From Pacificibacter marinus (GTDB taxonomy: Bacteria > Pseudomonadota > Alphaproteobacteria > Rhodobacterales > Rhodobacteraceae): a stretch of DNA of 64,000 nucleotides. Below, piece after piece: positions 1 through 9,340 of the stretch (positions are counted from its first letter, which is position 1; each line of letters opens with the position of its first letter). The notes beneath the pieces are model-generated. The model had not been told where the DNA came from, did no database searches, and saw nothing but the letters and a program-made list of their open reading frames with translations. Made by a program: the position numbers and the translations under genes. Location: contig NZ_JAHKPU010000017.1 in assembly GCF_018860505.1 (NCBI RefSeq), positions 62,001-126,000 on the forward strand, written 5' to 3'.

Positions 1-337
1 GATCATCACTGCGCTCAGCGGTCAACAACAGGGGGCGAAACCCCTGCGCAATCAGCGCCCGAGAGAGATGTTTCACCTGCCGTGCGCGAAATGGCGTATC
101 CAACCGTGAGGCTAAAATCGCGACCAGTTGCGATTGTTGTGACTTCAGGTTGCGCGCTAATGCATTGGTGCGATAGCCCAGTTCCGCCGCGGCTGACATA
201 ATCTTTGCACGGGTCTCGTCTGCGATGCTGGCTCCGGGCGTGAAACAACGTGACACGGCAGAGCGTGAGACACCTGCCAAACGTGCGACGTCATGCGACG
301 TGGGGCGGCGGCGTTCATTCACTGTGTGATCGTTCAT
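1..337 (-). CDS. LacI-family transcriptional regulator, N-terminal part (runs off window)
   Basis: The minus frame from the ATG at 337 encodes a LacI-type helix-turn-helix close to the N-terminus (TSHDVARLAGVSRSAVSRCF) followed by the usual hinge region (LGYRTNALARNLKSQQS) and the start of the periplasmic-binding-like core; the rest lies before base 1. Its ATG overlaps the stop of the upstream GDPD gene (ATGA), so it is probably translated with the importer operon and likely senses the imported substrate. A perfect palindrome ahead of the operon is a candidate binding site. The family assignment is firm; the effector is unknown. Confidence 0.9.
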   Translation of the reverse strand, partial: MNDHTVNERRRPTSHDVARLAGVSRSAVSRCFTPGASIADETRAKIMSAAAELGYRTNALARNLKSQQSQLVAILASRLDTPFRARQVKHLSRALIAQGFRPLLLTAERSDD

Positions 338-1752
338 CCGCGCACCTGTCGGGCAAGATCAAAGGGATGATCAACATTGGCAATGTCAGGCGCGGCGGCA
401 ATGACCTGCGCCAAGGTGCTAGCGTCTCCCGCCATAGCGGCCAGCATGACCTTGGCACCTGCCGCGCGCACAGCTGCGTAATCCTCGGTGCCTTCGCTCA
501 AGATGAATTCTATGACTTGAGGCGCATAGTCATCCAACGCCTCTTGCAAGCTGGCATAGTCTTGACGCCGAGCCATGATGTGTGCGGTCGGCGCCAAGGC
601 TCGCAATTCTTTGAGGGCAGCGTGATTGAAGGACCAGAAAAATACGCGATCTTGCAGCCCCGCATCACAGACCGCTTTCCAGACGGGCTCTGGCTGTGCC
701 GATTTCAATTCCAGATAAGCGCAACCGTCATAGCGTTGCATAAGGTTGAGCAGCTCGGTGAGTGTCGGTATCTGTGTGCCTGCGAAATGCGGGCTGAACC
801 AGCGGCCCGCATCCAGCGCGCGCAGCTCAGACAGGGTCAACGCGGTGATTGGTCCCTGTCCATTTGTCGTCCGGCCCAGTGTCTGGTCATGGTGGACGAC
901 AATTTCGCCGTCAGCGGTCACTTGTAGGTCGCATTCTACATACTCAAACCCAGCGGCCAGCGCACATTCAAACGCAGGCAAGGTATTTTCAGGCGCGATC
1001 TTATTGGCGCCGCGATGGCAGACCGTCTCGAACGGCAAGCCAACCCCAGGCTGACTGACCAACTCTGGCAAATCAGAGCAGATGCCGATGACAGGACGGT
1101 TGCGGATTGCAGCCATGCGGTCGGGGTCTTCCTCATGCCAGATTGCAATCGTTTGACCCTTGGCAAAGGCGCGCTCGAAAAGCTCATCGGTTAGGGTGTC
1201 CTGTGGTCGCTCCATGCGCTCCCAACACAGGTGAATGACATCTGCGCCATGGGCATAGGAAAACGGCTCAGCCCCAAGCGGGACGAGCACAGAGCGCGGA
1301 TAGGGGCTGCTTGCCTCGGCCAAAATCTGCGCGGCTTTCGGGTCAAACGCCCCAAGGATCGCGCGGGTGATACCGTGCTCTTGCAGCATGAGCAGGGTTG
1401 GCAAGGTGGCATCCGTATCTTTGATGTCGGCATAGATGCCCGCACCAAGTTTTGCAGCCTCGGCCACCACATCACGCAGCAGCGGGCAGGGGCGGTGTTC
1501 TGCGGTGGTATGGGCAAGGATCTCGGCAAAACGAGTGTCGATAATCTTGCGCCCGTCCGAGAGTATCTTATCGTGGAAAGCGATGATTTCACCATCAGAG
1601 GTGACACGAATATCGACCTCCCACATGTCCGCGCCAATGCGACTTGCGATGCGAAAGGCTTCTAACGTGTTGTCGGGCGCATAGGCCGCTGCCCCTCGGT
1701 GAGCGATGGAGTAGGGGCGCTCAGGACGGGTCCAATCGGTCGGTGCGGTCAT
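334..1752 (-). CDS. Tandem-domain glycerophosphodiester phosphodiesterase
   Basis: A 472-residue protein made of two GDPD domains in a row. Domain 1 (about residues 15-230) has the HRG motif (SIAHRGAAAYAPDNT) and the E-x-D / H signature (WEVDIRVTSDG, IAFHDK). Domain 2 (about 240-465) repeats it (TVCHRGANKIAPENT, VECDLQVTADG, VVHHDQTLGRTT). Both therefore keep the metal and catalytic residues expected for hydrolysing glycerophosphodiesters to glycerol-3-phosphate and an alcohol. No signal peptide is evident, so a cytoplasmic role after import is likely. Typical UgpQ proteins have one domain (about 250 residues), so the duplication is notable. ATGA overlaps join it to the ATPase gene upstream and the LacI gene downstream. 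Confidence 0.9.
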   Translation of the reverse strand: MTAPTDWTRPERPYSIAHRGAAAYAPDNTLEAFRIASRIGADMWEVDIRVTSDGEIIAFHDKILSDGRKIIDTRFAEILAHTTAEHRPCPLLRDVVAEAAKLGAGIYADIKDTDATLPTLLMLQEHGITRAILGAFDPKAAQILAEASSPYPRSVLVPLGAEPFSYAHGADVIHLCWERMERPQDTLTDELFERAFAKGQTIAIWHEEDPDRMAAIRNRPVIGICSDLPELVSQPGVGLPFETVCHRGANKIAPENTLPAFECALAAGFEYVECDLQVTADGEIVVHHDQTLGRTTNGQGPITALTLSELRALDAGRWFSPHFAGTQIPTLTELLNLMQRYDGCAYLELKSAQPEPVWKAVCDAGLQDRVFFWSFNHAALKELRALAPTAHIMARRQDYASLQEALDDYAPQVIEFILSEGTEDYAAVRAAGAKVMLAAMAGDASTLAQVIAAAPDIANVDHPFDLARQVRG

Positions 1753-2795
1753 AGACGATTTCCCTCAGCGTTAAAGAGATGCGTGCGCGATAGATCCACT
1801 TGCCAGTTGACGTCTTGGCCAAGCGCAAAGTCATGGCCAGCTGGCACAATGGCGCGCAAACGCTGGTTGTCGGGCAAGGTAACGTCGATCAAATCCTCAC
1901 GGCCCTGTGGCTCGATAAAGCTTACCCGGCCTGTCACAGTTGGACCTTGATGTTGCGGACCGAAATGCTCGGGGCGGATGCCGAGCGTAATCGGGCCGGA
2001 TGCATCAACTCCTTGTGGCATAGGCAGTGAATTTTCTGCGCCGAGCATGAGTTTCCCATTGGCTTCGGCTTTCAAGAAGCTGATCGGCGGATTGCCAAGG
2101 AACCCTGCCACGTAGTGTGATGCTGGGCGTTCGTACATCTCGGATGGCGTGCTGATTTGCTCAATCTGGCCGTCCCTCATTAACGCGATGCGATCGCACA
2201 TGGACATGGCTTCGATCTGGTCGTGGGTGACTAGGATCGCGGTGATGCCGGTTTCGCGCTGAAGGCGGCGGATCTCCGAGCGCATCTCAAGGCGCAGCTT
2301 GGCATCGAGATTGGCGAGCGGCTCGTCAAGCAGCAACACGTCGGGTTTGCGCACCAAGGCGCGGGCCAGTGCCACACGTTGCTGTTGTCCGCCGGAAAGC
2401 TGCTGCGGCCTACGTTTTAGAAGGTTTCCGATTTGGACGAGCTCAGCCATTTCCCCCACGCGTCGCTTGATCTCCGCCGTGTTCAGCTTTTGCACCCGCA
2501 ATGGGAAACCGATGTTTTCGGCCACGCTCATATGCGGGTAAAGCGCATAGTTCTGAAACACGACCCCCACGGGCCGGTCTTGCGGCGGCAAAGTGGTCAC
2601 GTCGCGGTCGCCAAAGTGTAGCGATCCGCCGTCGATGCGGTGAATGCCGCTGATGGCGAAAAGCGTCGTGGACTTACCGCAGCCCGAGGGTCCAAGCAGC
2701 GCGATCATTTCGCCGGAGGCAATCGAGAGCGACATATCCTCGATGACAGTTGTGTCACCAAAGCGCTTGGTAAAGTTTTGCAATTTGATCTGCAT
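1749..2795 (-). CDS. ABC transporter ATPase, UgpC/MalK type
   Basis: The ATG at 2795 (MQIKLQNFTKRFGD) is preferred because it gives a TAATG junction with the upstream permease; an upstream extension in the same frame only overlaps that permease. The ~348-residue protein has Walker A (GPSGCGKST), signature motif (LSGGQQQR), Walker B (VLLLDEPLANLD), a switch histidine (VTHDQIEA) and a C-terminal TOBE-like regulatory domain typical of carbohydrate importers (CUT1). It energises the two permeases encoded immediately upstream. Coupling to GDPD suggests a glycerophosphodiester or phosphorylated polyol as substrate; that is inference. Confidence 0.92.
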   Translation of the reverse strand: MQIKLQNFTKRFGDTTVIEDMSLSIASGEMIALLGPSGCGKSTTLFAISGIHRIDGGSLHFGDRDVTTLPPQDRPVGVVFQNYALYPHMSVAENIGFPLRVQKLNTAEIKRRVGEMAELVQIGNLLKRRPQQLSGGQQQRVALARALVRKPDVLLLDEPLANLDAKLRLEMRSEIRRLQRETGITAILVTHDQIEAMSMCDRIALMRDGQIEQISTPSEMYERPASHYVAGFLGNPPISFLKAEANGKLMLGAENSLPMPQGVDASGPITLGIRPEHFGPQHQGPTVTGRVSFIEPQGREDLIDVTLPDNQRLRAIVPAGHDFALGQDVNWQVDLSRTHLFNAEGNRL

Positions 2796-3625
2796 TAGCC
2801 TTTCGTGCCTCCGCCATAGATGTTCATGAGCCGTTTTTGGAACAGCAGGTAAATAGCGATTACGGGCAATGCGTAGAACATGCCGATCGCCTTGAAGAGC
2901 CCGTAGTCTGGGCGTGTGTCGTCCGCGATGACCGCGTTCATGTAAGTGGCCAAGACCTGAGCATCGGCGCCAGGGGCCAGCACGAGTGGCAAGATGAATT
3001 CCGACCAGCCCGCAAGAAAGGAGAAGATCAACAGCGCCGAGAGGCCCGGCTTGACCTGCGGCAGGATCAGTTCCCACCAGACACGGAACCGCGAGGCTCC
3101 ATCTTGGACGCCCGCCATCTCAATTTCCCACGGCACAGAGTCGTAAAACCCCTTCATAATCCAAATCCCAAACGGCAACTCCAATGCGGCTTTGACAAGG
3201 ATCACCCCCATCAAGCTGTCGTAGAGGCCCAAGAATTGCAGCACGATAAAGATCGCTATGATCAAGGTGATCGTCGGAAAAGCGTGCAACATAATCAGAC
3301 CCGCGAGGAAAAACCGACGCGCAGGAAAATTTAGCCGCGAGAGCGCATAAGCCGCTGTGATAGAGAAGGCGCAGACCAGCAACGCCGTCGTGCTGGCGAA
3401 GACAAAGGTGTTGAACGTCACACGCCAAATTGAGGGGCGCGCGCTGTCTATCGGCTCCCACAAGAACCGCCAGTTGGTCAGCTCCCATTCCTGCGGAATG
3501 ATGCCGCCCGGTGCGGGGCGCGAGACGCTGTCGATCAGTTGGAAACCATACATGATGACCAGCGGCGCCGAGAACAGAGTGAGGGCAAGGATCAAAATCC
3601 AGTTGCCTTTGATGGACGTATTCAT
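2795..3625 (-). CDS. Carbohydrate-type ABC permease, MalG/UgpE type
   Basis: A 276-residue inner-membrane protein with about six transmembrane segments and the cytoplasmic EAA loop (EIEMAGVQDGASRFRVWWELILPQVKPG) that docks on the ATPase. It has the length and C-terminal arrangement of the second CUT1 permease. Start and stop overlap the neighbouring permease (ATGA) and ATPase (TAATG), so the subunits are translationally coupled. Confidence 0.92.
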   Translation of the reverse strand: MNTSIKGNWILILALTLFSAPLVIMYGFQLIDSVSRPAPGGIIPQEWELTNWRFLWEPIDSARPSIWRVTFNTFVFASTTALLVCAFSITAAYALSRLNFPARRFFLAGLIMLHAFPTITLIIAIFIVLQFLGLYDSLMGVILVKAALELPFGIWIMKGFYDSVPWEIEMAGVQDGASRFRVWWELILPQVKPGLSALLIFSFLAGWSEFILPLVLAPGADAQVLATYMNAVIADDTRPDYGLFKAIGMFYALPVIAIYLLFQKRLMNIYGGGTKG

Positions 3626-4923
3626 TGTTCGATCCTCGGCTTTGCGACGAGCTCGCGGAAGTTGAAGAACCGCAGGTAAAGTGCGGAAAGCAAGATGCCG
3701 ATAATCACCAGCGCCAGCGCATAGGCTGCGCCCAACCCGTATTCGAGATTGCCGCCGTAGTTAGACAAGGCCGTGTGATAGGCGGCGAGCGCCCAGACCT
3801 CGGTTTGGCGACCGGGGCCACCATCGGTTGCAAGCAAGATGTATTCGAAGGATGTCAGCAACGAGAGAGTCTGATAGGAGGTGATGAACAAGATCGGCCA
3901 GCGCATTTGCGGCAGCAGCACAAAGCGCACCTGTTGCCAGCGGTTGGCCCCATCCACTTGCGCCGCATAGAGCTGCGTCTCGGGAATTGCGCGCAGCGAC
4001 GAGGAAAACAGGATCATCCCAAGCGACGCGCCGACACAGCCATTGATCAAGACGATGAACGTCCATGCATGGGTCGCCGTGTGACGCATCCAGTTGATCG
4101 GCTCGATACCGAAGGGGCGCAGTATCGTCGAGATAAAGCCCTGATCCCACGTAAGCCATTGCCACATAAGCACGTAAAGAACGGGTGGCAAAATACGTGG
4201 CAAGAACCAAATAGCACGAAATGTCTGCGCCGTCCGTGTCGGTAGATAGAAGGTCGAGAACGCGAGAAACAACCCGAAGCTCACATTGAACGCTAGCGTC
4301 AACACGACGTACACCACCGAGTTCATCGCATAGCGCCATGTGGCGGGAAGCTCCCATAAAAGCTCGAAGTTTTGCGTCGTAAAGGTCCAGCCCGTATACG
4401 CCGCCTCGGTCAATGCTGCGCGGTCGGCGTCAGGTACACCAATGTCAGCGATGGCATCCGCAAAGGCCGCTTCTGTCGGGTAACGCTGACCGAGAATAGA
4501 GATGCGGAACATCTCTGCGGCGGCCTTTCTGTCACGCACGGAGCGGATTGGGTCACGGCGCAAGTCTTTCAACGCACGCTCAATCGCCCGGCGATCATCG
4601 AACACTGCGCCACCATGTAGCGCGTCAAGTTCATCCGCGCGTTCGTCACCAAAGTCAGACGCAAAAAGCGCCAGTGTTTCGGGGCGCACGGCGTAACCTG
4701 CGCCTGCTAACATCTCCACGGACTCGTTGCTCACGCCCGCTGCTGGCAGGCGGCGCAGATCGCTTTCACTGATCTGATATTCGCCGCCAAGAATACCAGT
4801 TGAGGTGCTCATATTGGTGAAGGCAAAAACAACGGTCAAAATGACCGGAAGCAGAAAAAACATCACCACCGCCATCAGCGCGGGGCTTAGAAAGCTCCAG
4901 CCCAATAAGGTCTGTCGGTTCAT
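3622..4923 (-). CDS. Carbohydrate-type ABC permease, MalF-like with large periplasmic loop
   Basis: A 433-residue permease. After the first transmembrane segment (residues 8-33) comes a hydrophilic stretch of roughly 150 residues before the remaining segments, resembling the large P2 loop of MalF and absent from most ~300-residue CUT1 permeases. The EAA loop is present (ETQLYAAQVDGANRWQQVRFVLLPQM). It lies 72 bp downstream of the binding-protein gene and pairs with the MalG-like permease. The extra domain may contact the binding protein, as in MalF; this is by analogy. Confidence 0.9.
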   Translation of the reverse strand: MNRQTLLGWSFLSPALMAVVMFFLLPVILTVVFAFTNMSTSTGILGGEYQISESDLRRLPAAGVSNESVEMLAGAGYAVRPETLALFASDFGDERADELDALHGGAVFDDRRAIERALKDLRRDPIRSVRDRKAAAEMFRISILGQRYPTEAAFADAIADIGVPDADRAALTEAAYTGWTFTTQNFELLWELPATWRYAMNSVVYVVLTLAFNVSFGLFLAFSTFYLPTRTAQTFRAIWFLPRILPPVLYVLMWQWLTWDQGFISTILRPFGIEPINWMRHTATHAWTFIVLINGCVGASLGMILFSSSLRAIPETQLYAAQVDGANRWQQVRFVLLPQMRWPILFITSYQTLSLLTSFEYILLATDGGPGRQTEVWALAAYHTALSNYGGNLEYGLGAAYALALVIIGILLSALYLRFFNFRELVAKPRIEQ

Positions 4924-4995
4924 GTTTCACCTCGTATTTAAATGGGAGCGGCGGCACGCATTGGGCGCGCCGCCGCAAAGAGTGGGAAGAGCTGT

Positions 4996-6339
4996 TTAGC
5001 GGATGATCAGCTCGTCACCGAGTGTGGCGCTCATTTGTGCTTCGATTTCAGCCACGGCCTCTTCAGGGGTTTGAACACCAGACCAAGCGGCTTCTAAGCC
5101 TTTGAACATCGCTTCCGAGAAGGCGCCATAGGAGGGGTGGTTTGGCTGTGCGTTGGCGTGCGGCAGCAGAACCTCGGTGGCTTCAGACGCCCAACGGTCG
5201 CCCGCGTAGAGGTCGAGAGCAGCTTCCGCCTTGCCAATGGCGAGGTGGGAGGAGGCAATGGCGTGCAGCGTGTTGAGGCGTGGTTCAGACGCGATGGACA
5301 CCAGTTGTGCGGCGATCTCTTCGGCACGATCTTCTTCTTGATCGGTCACGAGATAGACCAATGGATGCGTGACCGTGTTGGCACGGCCCGCCTCATTGCC
5401 CGCAGGGATGAGCGTGAAGCCAATGGTGCCAAAGAAGTCCTCGTTGCCTTCTTTGCCAGTGTAGCGGCCATAGTGCCATGTACCGCCGTGCCAGAACGCC
5501 GCTTTGCCGTTGGCCACCTCGGAATACCACTGATCCCAATCGGTGCCGATGTGGTTCTTGCGGGTCACGCCCGCCTCAACAGCATCCACGAAGAACTGAT
5601 ACATTTCGGTCATGGCTGTGCGATCAAGCACAAGCTTGCCAGTGTCAGGGTCCATCAGCTCGCCGCCAAAGGATTGATAAAACTGAGCGTAGTCTGGGCC
5701 GTTCGATACGCGTGGGTAGAAGCCGTAACCCTCTTCCACGAGGCCCATGTCCACGGCCTTTTTCGCATCTGCGAGCATGTCGCGCAGAGTGTATTCACCG
5801 GCTTGTACACGGGCTGCCATGGCATCGATGTCGGCTGCGCTATATCCCAACTTCTCCATGGTTTCTTTCCAGAAGAAGAACGGGCGGCTTTCAGCATCTT
5901 GCGGAACGCCCCACTGCATCCCGTCATAGGCTGCAATCTCCATCAAGTTGGAGTAGACATTGTTGAGCGGCCAAGCATCCAAATCGATGTAGTCCTCAAC
6001 CGGAACGATGTAGCCCGCGCTGGCCCAAGGGGCGATGTCGAGGTGTGAGGTAACGACGATATTTGGGGCATTGCCTGCTTCAGCCCCGAGTGTAACAGCT
6101 TGCTTGAAGCCATCCCAGCCGTCGAAGTCGCGCTTACCTTCAACAGTAATGTTCAACTCTTCGCCGCGGATGGCGGCTTCGCGTGACAGGATGTCCGCCG
6201 CAATCTTGATGTTGTCGATGCGGTAATGGTCACTGTCATTGGACCCACCGGCCCAAACGGTGATGTTGATATCTTCTGCCAGAACCGGCGTGGCGGCTGT
6301 GGCTGCGAGCAGCGCAAGAGCGCAAGTCATTTGTTTCAT
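4996..6339 (-). CDS. ABC transporter extracellular solute-binding protein, family 1
   Basis: The ATG at 6339 is chosen because it follows a GGAG ribosome site at a good distance and opens directly into a signal peptide (MKQMTCALALLAATAATPVLA) cleaved before EDINITVWAG; a longer in-frame form would bury the signal. The mature ~425-residue protein has the layout of CUT1 binding proteins (VPQDAESRPFFFWKETMEKLGYS segment, WHGGTWHYG ligand-region motif). It has no lipobox cysteine, so it is periplasmic. It is the first gene of the minus-strand operon. It is not close to the UgpB-like protein encoded at 19752, so the two importers probably differ in substrate. Confidence 0.9.
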   Translation of the reverse strand: MKQMTCALALLAATAATPVLAEDINITVWAGGSNDSDHYRIDNIKIAADILSREAAIRGEELNITVEGKRDFDGWDGFKQAVTLGAEAGNAPNIVVTSHLDIAPWASAGYIVPVEDYIDLDAWPLNNVYSNLMEIAAYDGMQWGVPQDAESRPFFFWKETMEKLGYSAADIDAMAARVQAGEYTLRDMLADAKKAVDMGLVEEGYGFYPRVSNGPDYAQFYQSFGGELMDPDTGKLVLDRTAMTEMYQFFVDAVEAGVTRKNHIGTDWDQWYSEVANGKAAFWHGGTWHYGRYTGKEGNEDFFGTIGFTLIPAGNEAGRANTVTHPLVYLVTDQEEDRAEEIAAQLVSIASEPRLNTLHAIASSHLAIGKAEAALDLYAGDRWASEATEVLLPHANAQPNHPSYGAFSEAMFKGLEAAWSGVQTPEEAVAEIEAQMSATLGDELIIR

Positions 6340-6380
6340 GAGGTCGGTATCTCCAAAAATTGAGGTGCGCGACGACAGTT

Positions 6381-6394
6381 TGCACACGTGTGCA
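6381..6394. promoter_or_regulatory. Perfect 14-bp palindrome, candidate LacI-type operator
   Basis: TGCACACGTGTGCA is its own reverse complement and lies 41 bp upstream of the ATG of the binding-protein gene, where a promoter would be expected. LacI-family proteins bind even palindromes with a central CG like this one, and the operon encodes such a regulator. Binding is inferred. Confidence 0.6.
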
Positions 6395-6399
6395 TAGAT

Positions 6400-6644
6400 T
6401 TGATGGAGACTGTAACAGCAGCTTGAGGCCCCTGTGACAGTTTTATGAAATGTTATTCAGTGGGGCTGCGCAAGCTGCATACCAGCCTGGATCACGACCC
6501 TGACTGAGGCTGATGTCAAAATCTCGATGCCTCTCGTGACATTGGCTTTGCCAATGCACTGCCGGTAAAAGATGGGCGGGGCGACGCTTGCATCACCGCC
6601 AGCACGCTGCATAATCAAACCAACCAGATGAGCCAAACTCTCTC
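6400..6644. other. Gene-free interval, IS110 flank with a 7-bp-stem hairpin
   Basis: No coding region is supported. At 6540-6556 there is a perfect hairpin (CATTGGC, TTT, GCCAATG). The interval lies immediately 3' of a truncated IS110-family gene and may be its non-coding end, which in part of this family encodes a guide RNA. Confidence 0.35.
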
Positions 6645-7439
6645 TTAATTTAAGCCGCCTTTGGTGCCAAAAAACCTGACGACGGACACTAAGCCCAACC
6701 AGGCAGCAAAGTCCCGACCACGGGCAAAGTTTTCCAGCGGTGGCGCAAATGCCTGAATAGCTGCGGCACTCATCGGACCGATCCCGGGCATAGTTTGCAG
6801 GAGTGTTGCCTGACTATCACGGGCAGTCTCTCGCCTCAGTGCTATTTCCAACTCCGTAATCTTCTGGGTCAACGCGGCTATTTGCTCAAAGTACACTCCG
6901 CTGATCGACAACACCGTCTTGGGAAGCCTTGTGCTATGATCAAGAGGCGCCTGTTGAAAAACCTTTACGTTTCGAGCGCCTATGGCAACGACAATGCCAT
7001 ATTCGGCCAAGTGCCCGCGCAGGGCGTTAATTAATTGAGTTCTTTGGCGCACCAAAAGTTCTCGTGTGCGAAACAGTAACCCGAGGGATTGCTGATCGGC
7101 ACTCTTCACTTCGACAAACCGCATGGTTGGCCGAAGCGCCGCTTCCACAATCGCTTCTGCGTCAGCAGCATCATTCTTTTGCCGCTTAACAAAAGGTTTG
7201 ACGTAAATCGGGGGAATGAGACGGACCTCATGGCCGGCATCAAGCGCCTCCCGCCCCCAATAATGAGCTGTCGCACAGGCTTCCATTGCAATCAGGCAAG
7301 GCGGTTGTTCTGAAAGAAACTTCATAAATTGTGAGCGGGACAACTTCTTGCGAAAGGCGACGTCCCCAGATGGCAGCGCGCCATGAACCTGAAAAACCCG
7401 CTTTGCGAGGTCTACCCCTATAATGCTAACTTCGGACAT
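6645..7439 (-). pseudogene. IS110-family transposase (DEDD recombinase), C-terminally truncated
   Basis: The 264-residue product begins like a full IS110-family enzyme (IIGVDLAKRVFQVHGA, first RuvC-like Asp; RQKNDAADAEAIVEAA, later acidic residues) and reaches the helix-hairpin-helix region (TMPGIGPMSAAAIQ, FAAWLGLV). It then runs into an unrelated 13-residue tail (SVVRFFGTKGGLN) where family members continue for about 75 residues through the C-terminal domain carrying the conserved serine. The gene is therefore probably inactive. It marks the left edge of the LysR-operon segment; an intact relative lies at the other side (14937-15980). Confidence 0.85.
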
Positions 7440-8176
7440 GGATGCTTCTCCTTTTTGTGGCTTTCAACAAAACCACTGTGGCACGTTACGATGCCGACAG
7501 GAGGGGTATCCAATCCATCATCTTAGCACGCTGTCCAGTTTTGCCGGACCACTTCAGTCATCACCACCCCCTTCCAAGAATAAGGGGATTGAAACAGCAG
7601 TTCAGGCCATAATCAAGGGTGAGTTTTTCAACAAAATAAGCCCATATTGCCAATTCTCTGTGATGCAGTGAAAGTCCGCTTTCGGGATACAGTCAAAATT
7701 GCTGAGGAAATCACGGCTCTTACTGGCCGTTCACCGGCGTATCAAGATGCTGCGGTCGCAGCCCGCATAGCGGTTCTTATCCGATGTTGCAGCACTCCAA
7801 GCCAGCCCGATGATTGCAACGCGGGACAAAACTTCCATTGAGTTGAGCCATTCAAAAGGACGGCCCTTTGCGGGCTTTCGTGCAATGCTCGCCAAGCTGT
7901 GTTAGGATTTTTGGAAGAGTCATTCGTTGCCCGCGCAAGTCAAGCTTGTTCCCCAAAATCGGGATTGCAAGATAGTGCCTCCGCTGCGTCTGACGGGGAG
8001 GGGCAGGCTTGGCCGCAATGTTGGGCACAGCCGTCCGGTCAAGTCACCTTTAGAGATCACGGGAATGACCGAAATTTTGCGCGACCAATATGGATTGATA
8101 TGTTCGTTCCAATCGGTTCTTCTGTATGGGCATGCCATTTCCCGAATATCCGGCATCACCAATTGAGGTCACAGCA
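7440..8176. other. Gene-free interval with unidentified remnants
   Basis: About 740 bp without a convincing gene. Short open frames occur on both strands but none has a ribosome site, recognisable domain or neighbour linkage. The stretch lies between the broken IS110 gene and the LysR regulator, so insertion-element debris is likely. Confidence 0.5.
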
Positions 8177-9085
8177 ATGAGAATCCACGCGCCTGCGATC
8201 CTGTATTTCGATGCTGTCCGTCGCGCGGGATCAATTCGCGAAGGTGCGCGGCAACTGAACGTCGCATCTTCCGCCGTTAACCGGCAAATCCTCAAACTGG
8301 AGGATGAAATTGGCGTGGCGCTTTTCGAAAGGCGTTCGGATGGGGTTGTCCTGACAACCGCAGGCGAGATGCTGGCGCGTCACGTCATCGTGGTGCTGCA
8401 AGATCTGGAGCGCGCCAAATCTGATATTGCCGCACTGCGGGGCGCGCGGGTTGGTCATGTCACCGTCGCCGCTGTCGAAGGGGTGTCCGCAGCACTTTTG
8501 CCCAAGGTCATCGGACGACTGAACGTCGTTGCGCCTCGGATCAGGGTGACTGCTCTGACGATGGGCTCGCGTGACATTCCCGATGCGATTGAAGACGGGA
8601 CCGCTGATGTCGGAATTGCGTTTTCAATCGGGAAAAGCCCGAGGATCCGGCAGGTCCATATGGCGAAATTCAAGTTGGGTGCGATCATGGCACCGACACA
8701 TCCACTGGTAGACCGTGAAACTGTCAGCATTTTGGCTTGTACTGACTATCCTTTGGTTTGGGCCGGCGCGAGCCTGTCGATCGCCCCCATATTGGAACTC
8801 CATTTGCAAAGCCAGGGCCGAGCAATCGAGCCTGCTGTCATCACCGACTCGATCGACCTGATGCGGCAACTCACCTTGTCGCCACCAATGATCGGTTTTC
8901 AGTCTCCGATCGGCTTGGAGGACCTGATTGCCGAAGGCAAGATTCGGCATATTCCATTGGAAACTGCTCGAGGGCCGATTTGGTCCGAGCTGGGCGTCTA
9001 TGTTCGTGCGGGGCGGTCGTTACCGGCGGCGATTGACCTTTTCCTCCAAGTTTTGATCGCCGAGTTGCAAGACAAAGGCGATTAG
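8177..9085 (+). CDS. LysR-family transcriptional regulator
   Basis: The start at 8177 (MRIHAPAILYFDAV) has a GAGG motif 8-9 bp upstream. The 302-residue protein has an N-terminal winged helix (AGSIREGARQLNVASSAVNRQILKLEDEIG, residues about 15-45) and a LysR substrate-binding domain (about 95-290). It sits directly upstream of, and in the same direction as, the 9341-14458 operon, separated by a 255-bp gap that would hold the operon promoter. It likely activates that operon in response to its substrate or an intermediate. The effector cannot be deduced. Confidence 0.92.
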   Translation: MRIHAPAILYFDAVRRAGSIREGARQLNVASSAVNRQILKLEDEIGVALFERRSDGVVLTTAGEMLARHVIVVLQDLERAKSDIAALRGARVGHVTVAAVEGVSAALLPKVIGRLNVVAPRIRVTALTMGSRDIPDAIEDGTADVGIAFSIGKSPRIRQVHMAKFKLGAIMAPTHPLVDRETVSILACTDYPLVWAGASLSIAPILELHLQSQGRAIEPAVITDSIDLMRQLTLSPPMIGFQSPIGLEDLIAEGKIRHIPLETARGPIWSELGVYVRAGRSLPAAIDLFLQVLIAELQDKGD

Positions 9086-9340
9086 TAAAACTTCTAAGGC
9101 ACTGATATTTTTAACTATCGTTAGAATTGTCAGATTTACGTCGTCCGTAGCGCTGGAGCAGATTTGGAAAGCGCTTCTCAAGGTCTCGCAAAGACTCCTA
9201 CAACCTAAAGCACGACGCTCAAAACGTGCGGCGCCCAATAGTGATGCCGTTTCGGCACCGCTATGAGCGATATTTTGTTCTTTTTAGGTCGCTTAAGGTC
9301 GCGGTAGCATCGTTCCAGATACTGGTTAGGAGAAATCAAA

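Noticed and set aside
15-248. Minus-strand open frame of 77 codons
   Set aside because: It is a shadow of the LacI-family regulator, whose true frame has a clear helix-turn-helix.
7440-8176. Possible small genes between the IS110 remnant and LysR
   Set aside because: No ribosome sites, no family resemblance and overlapping frames on both strands.
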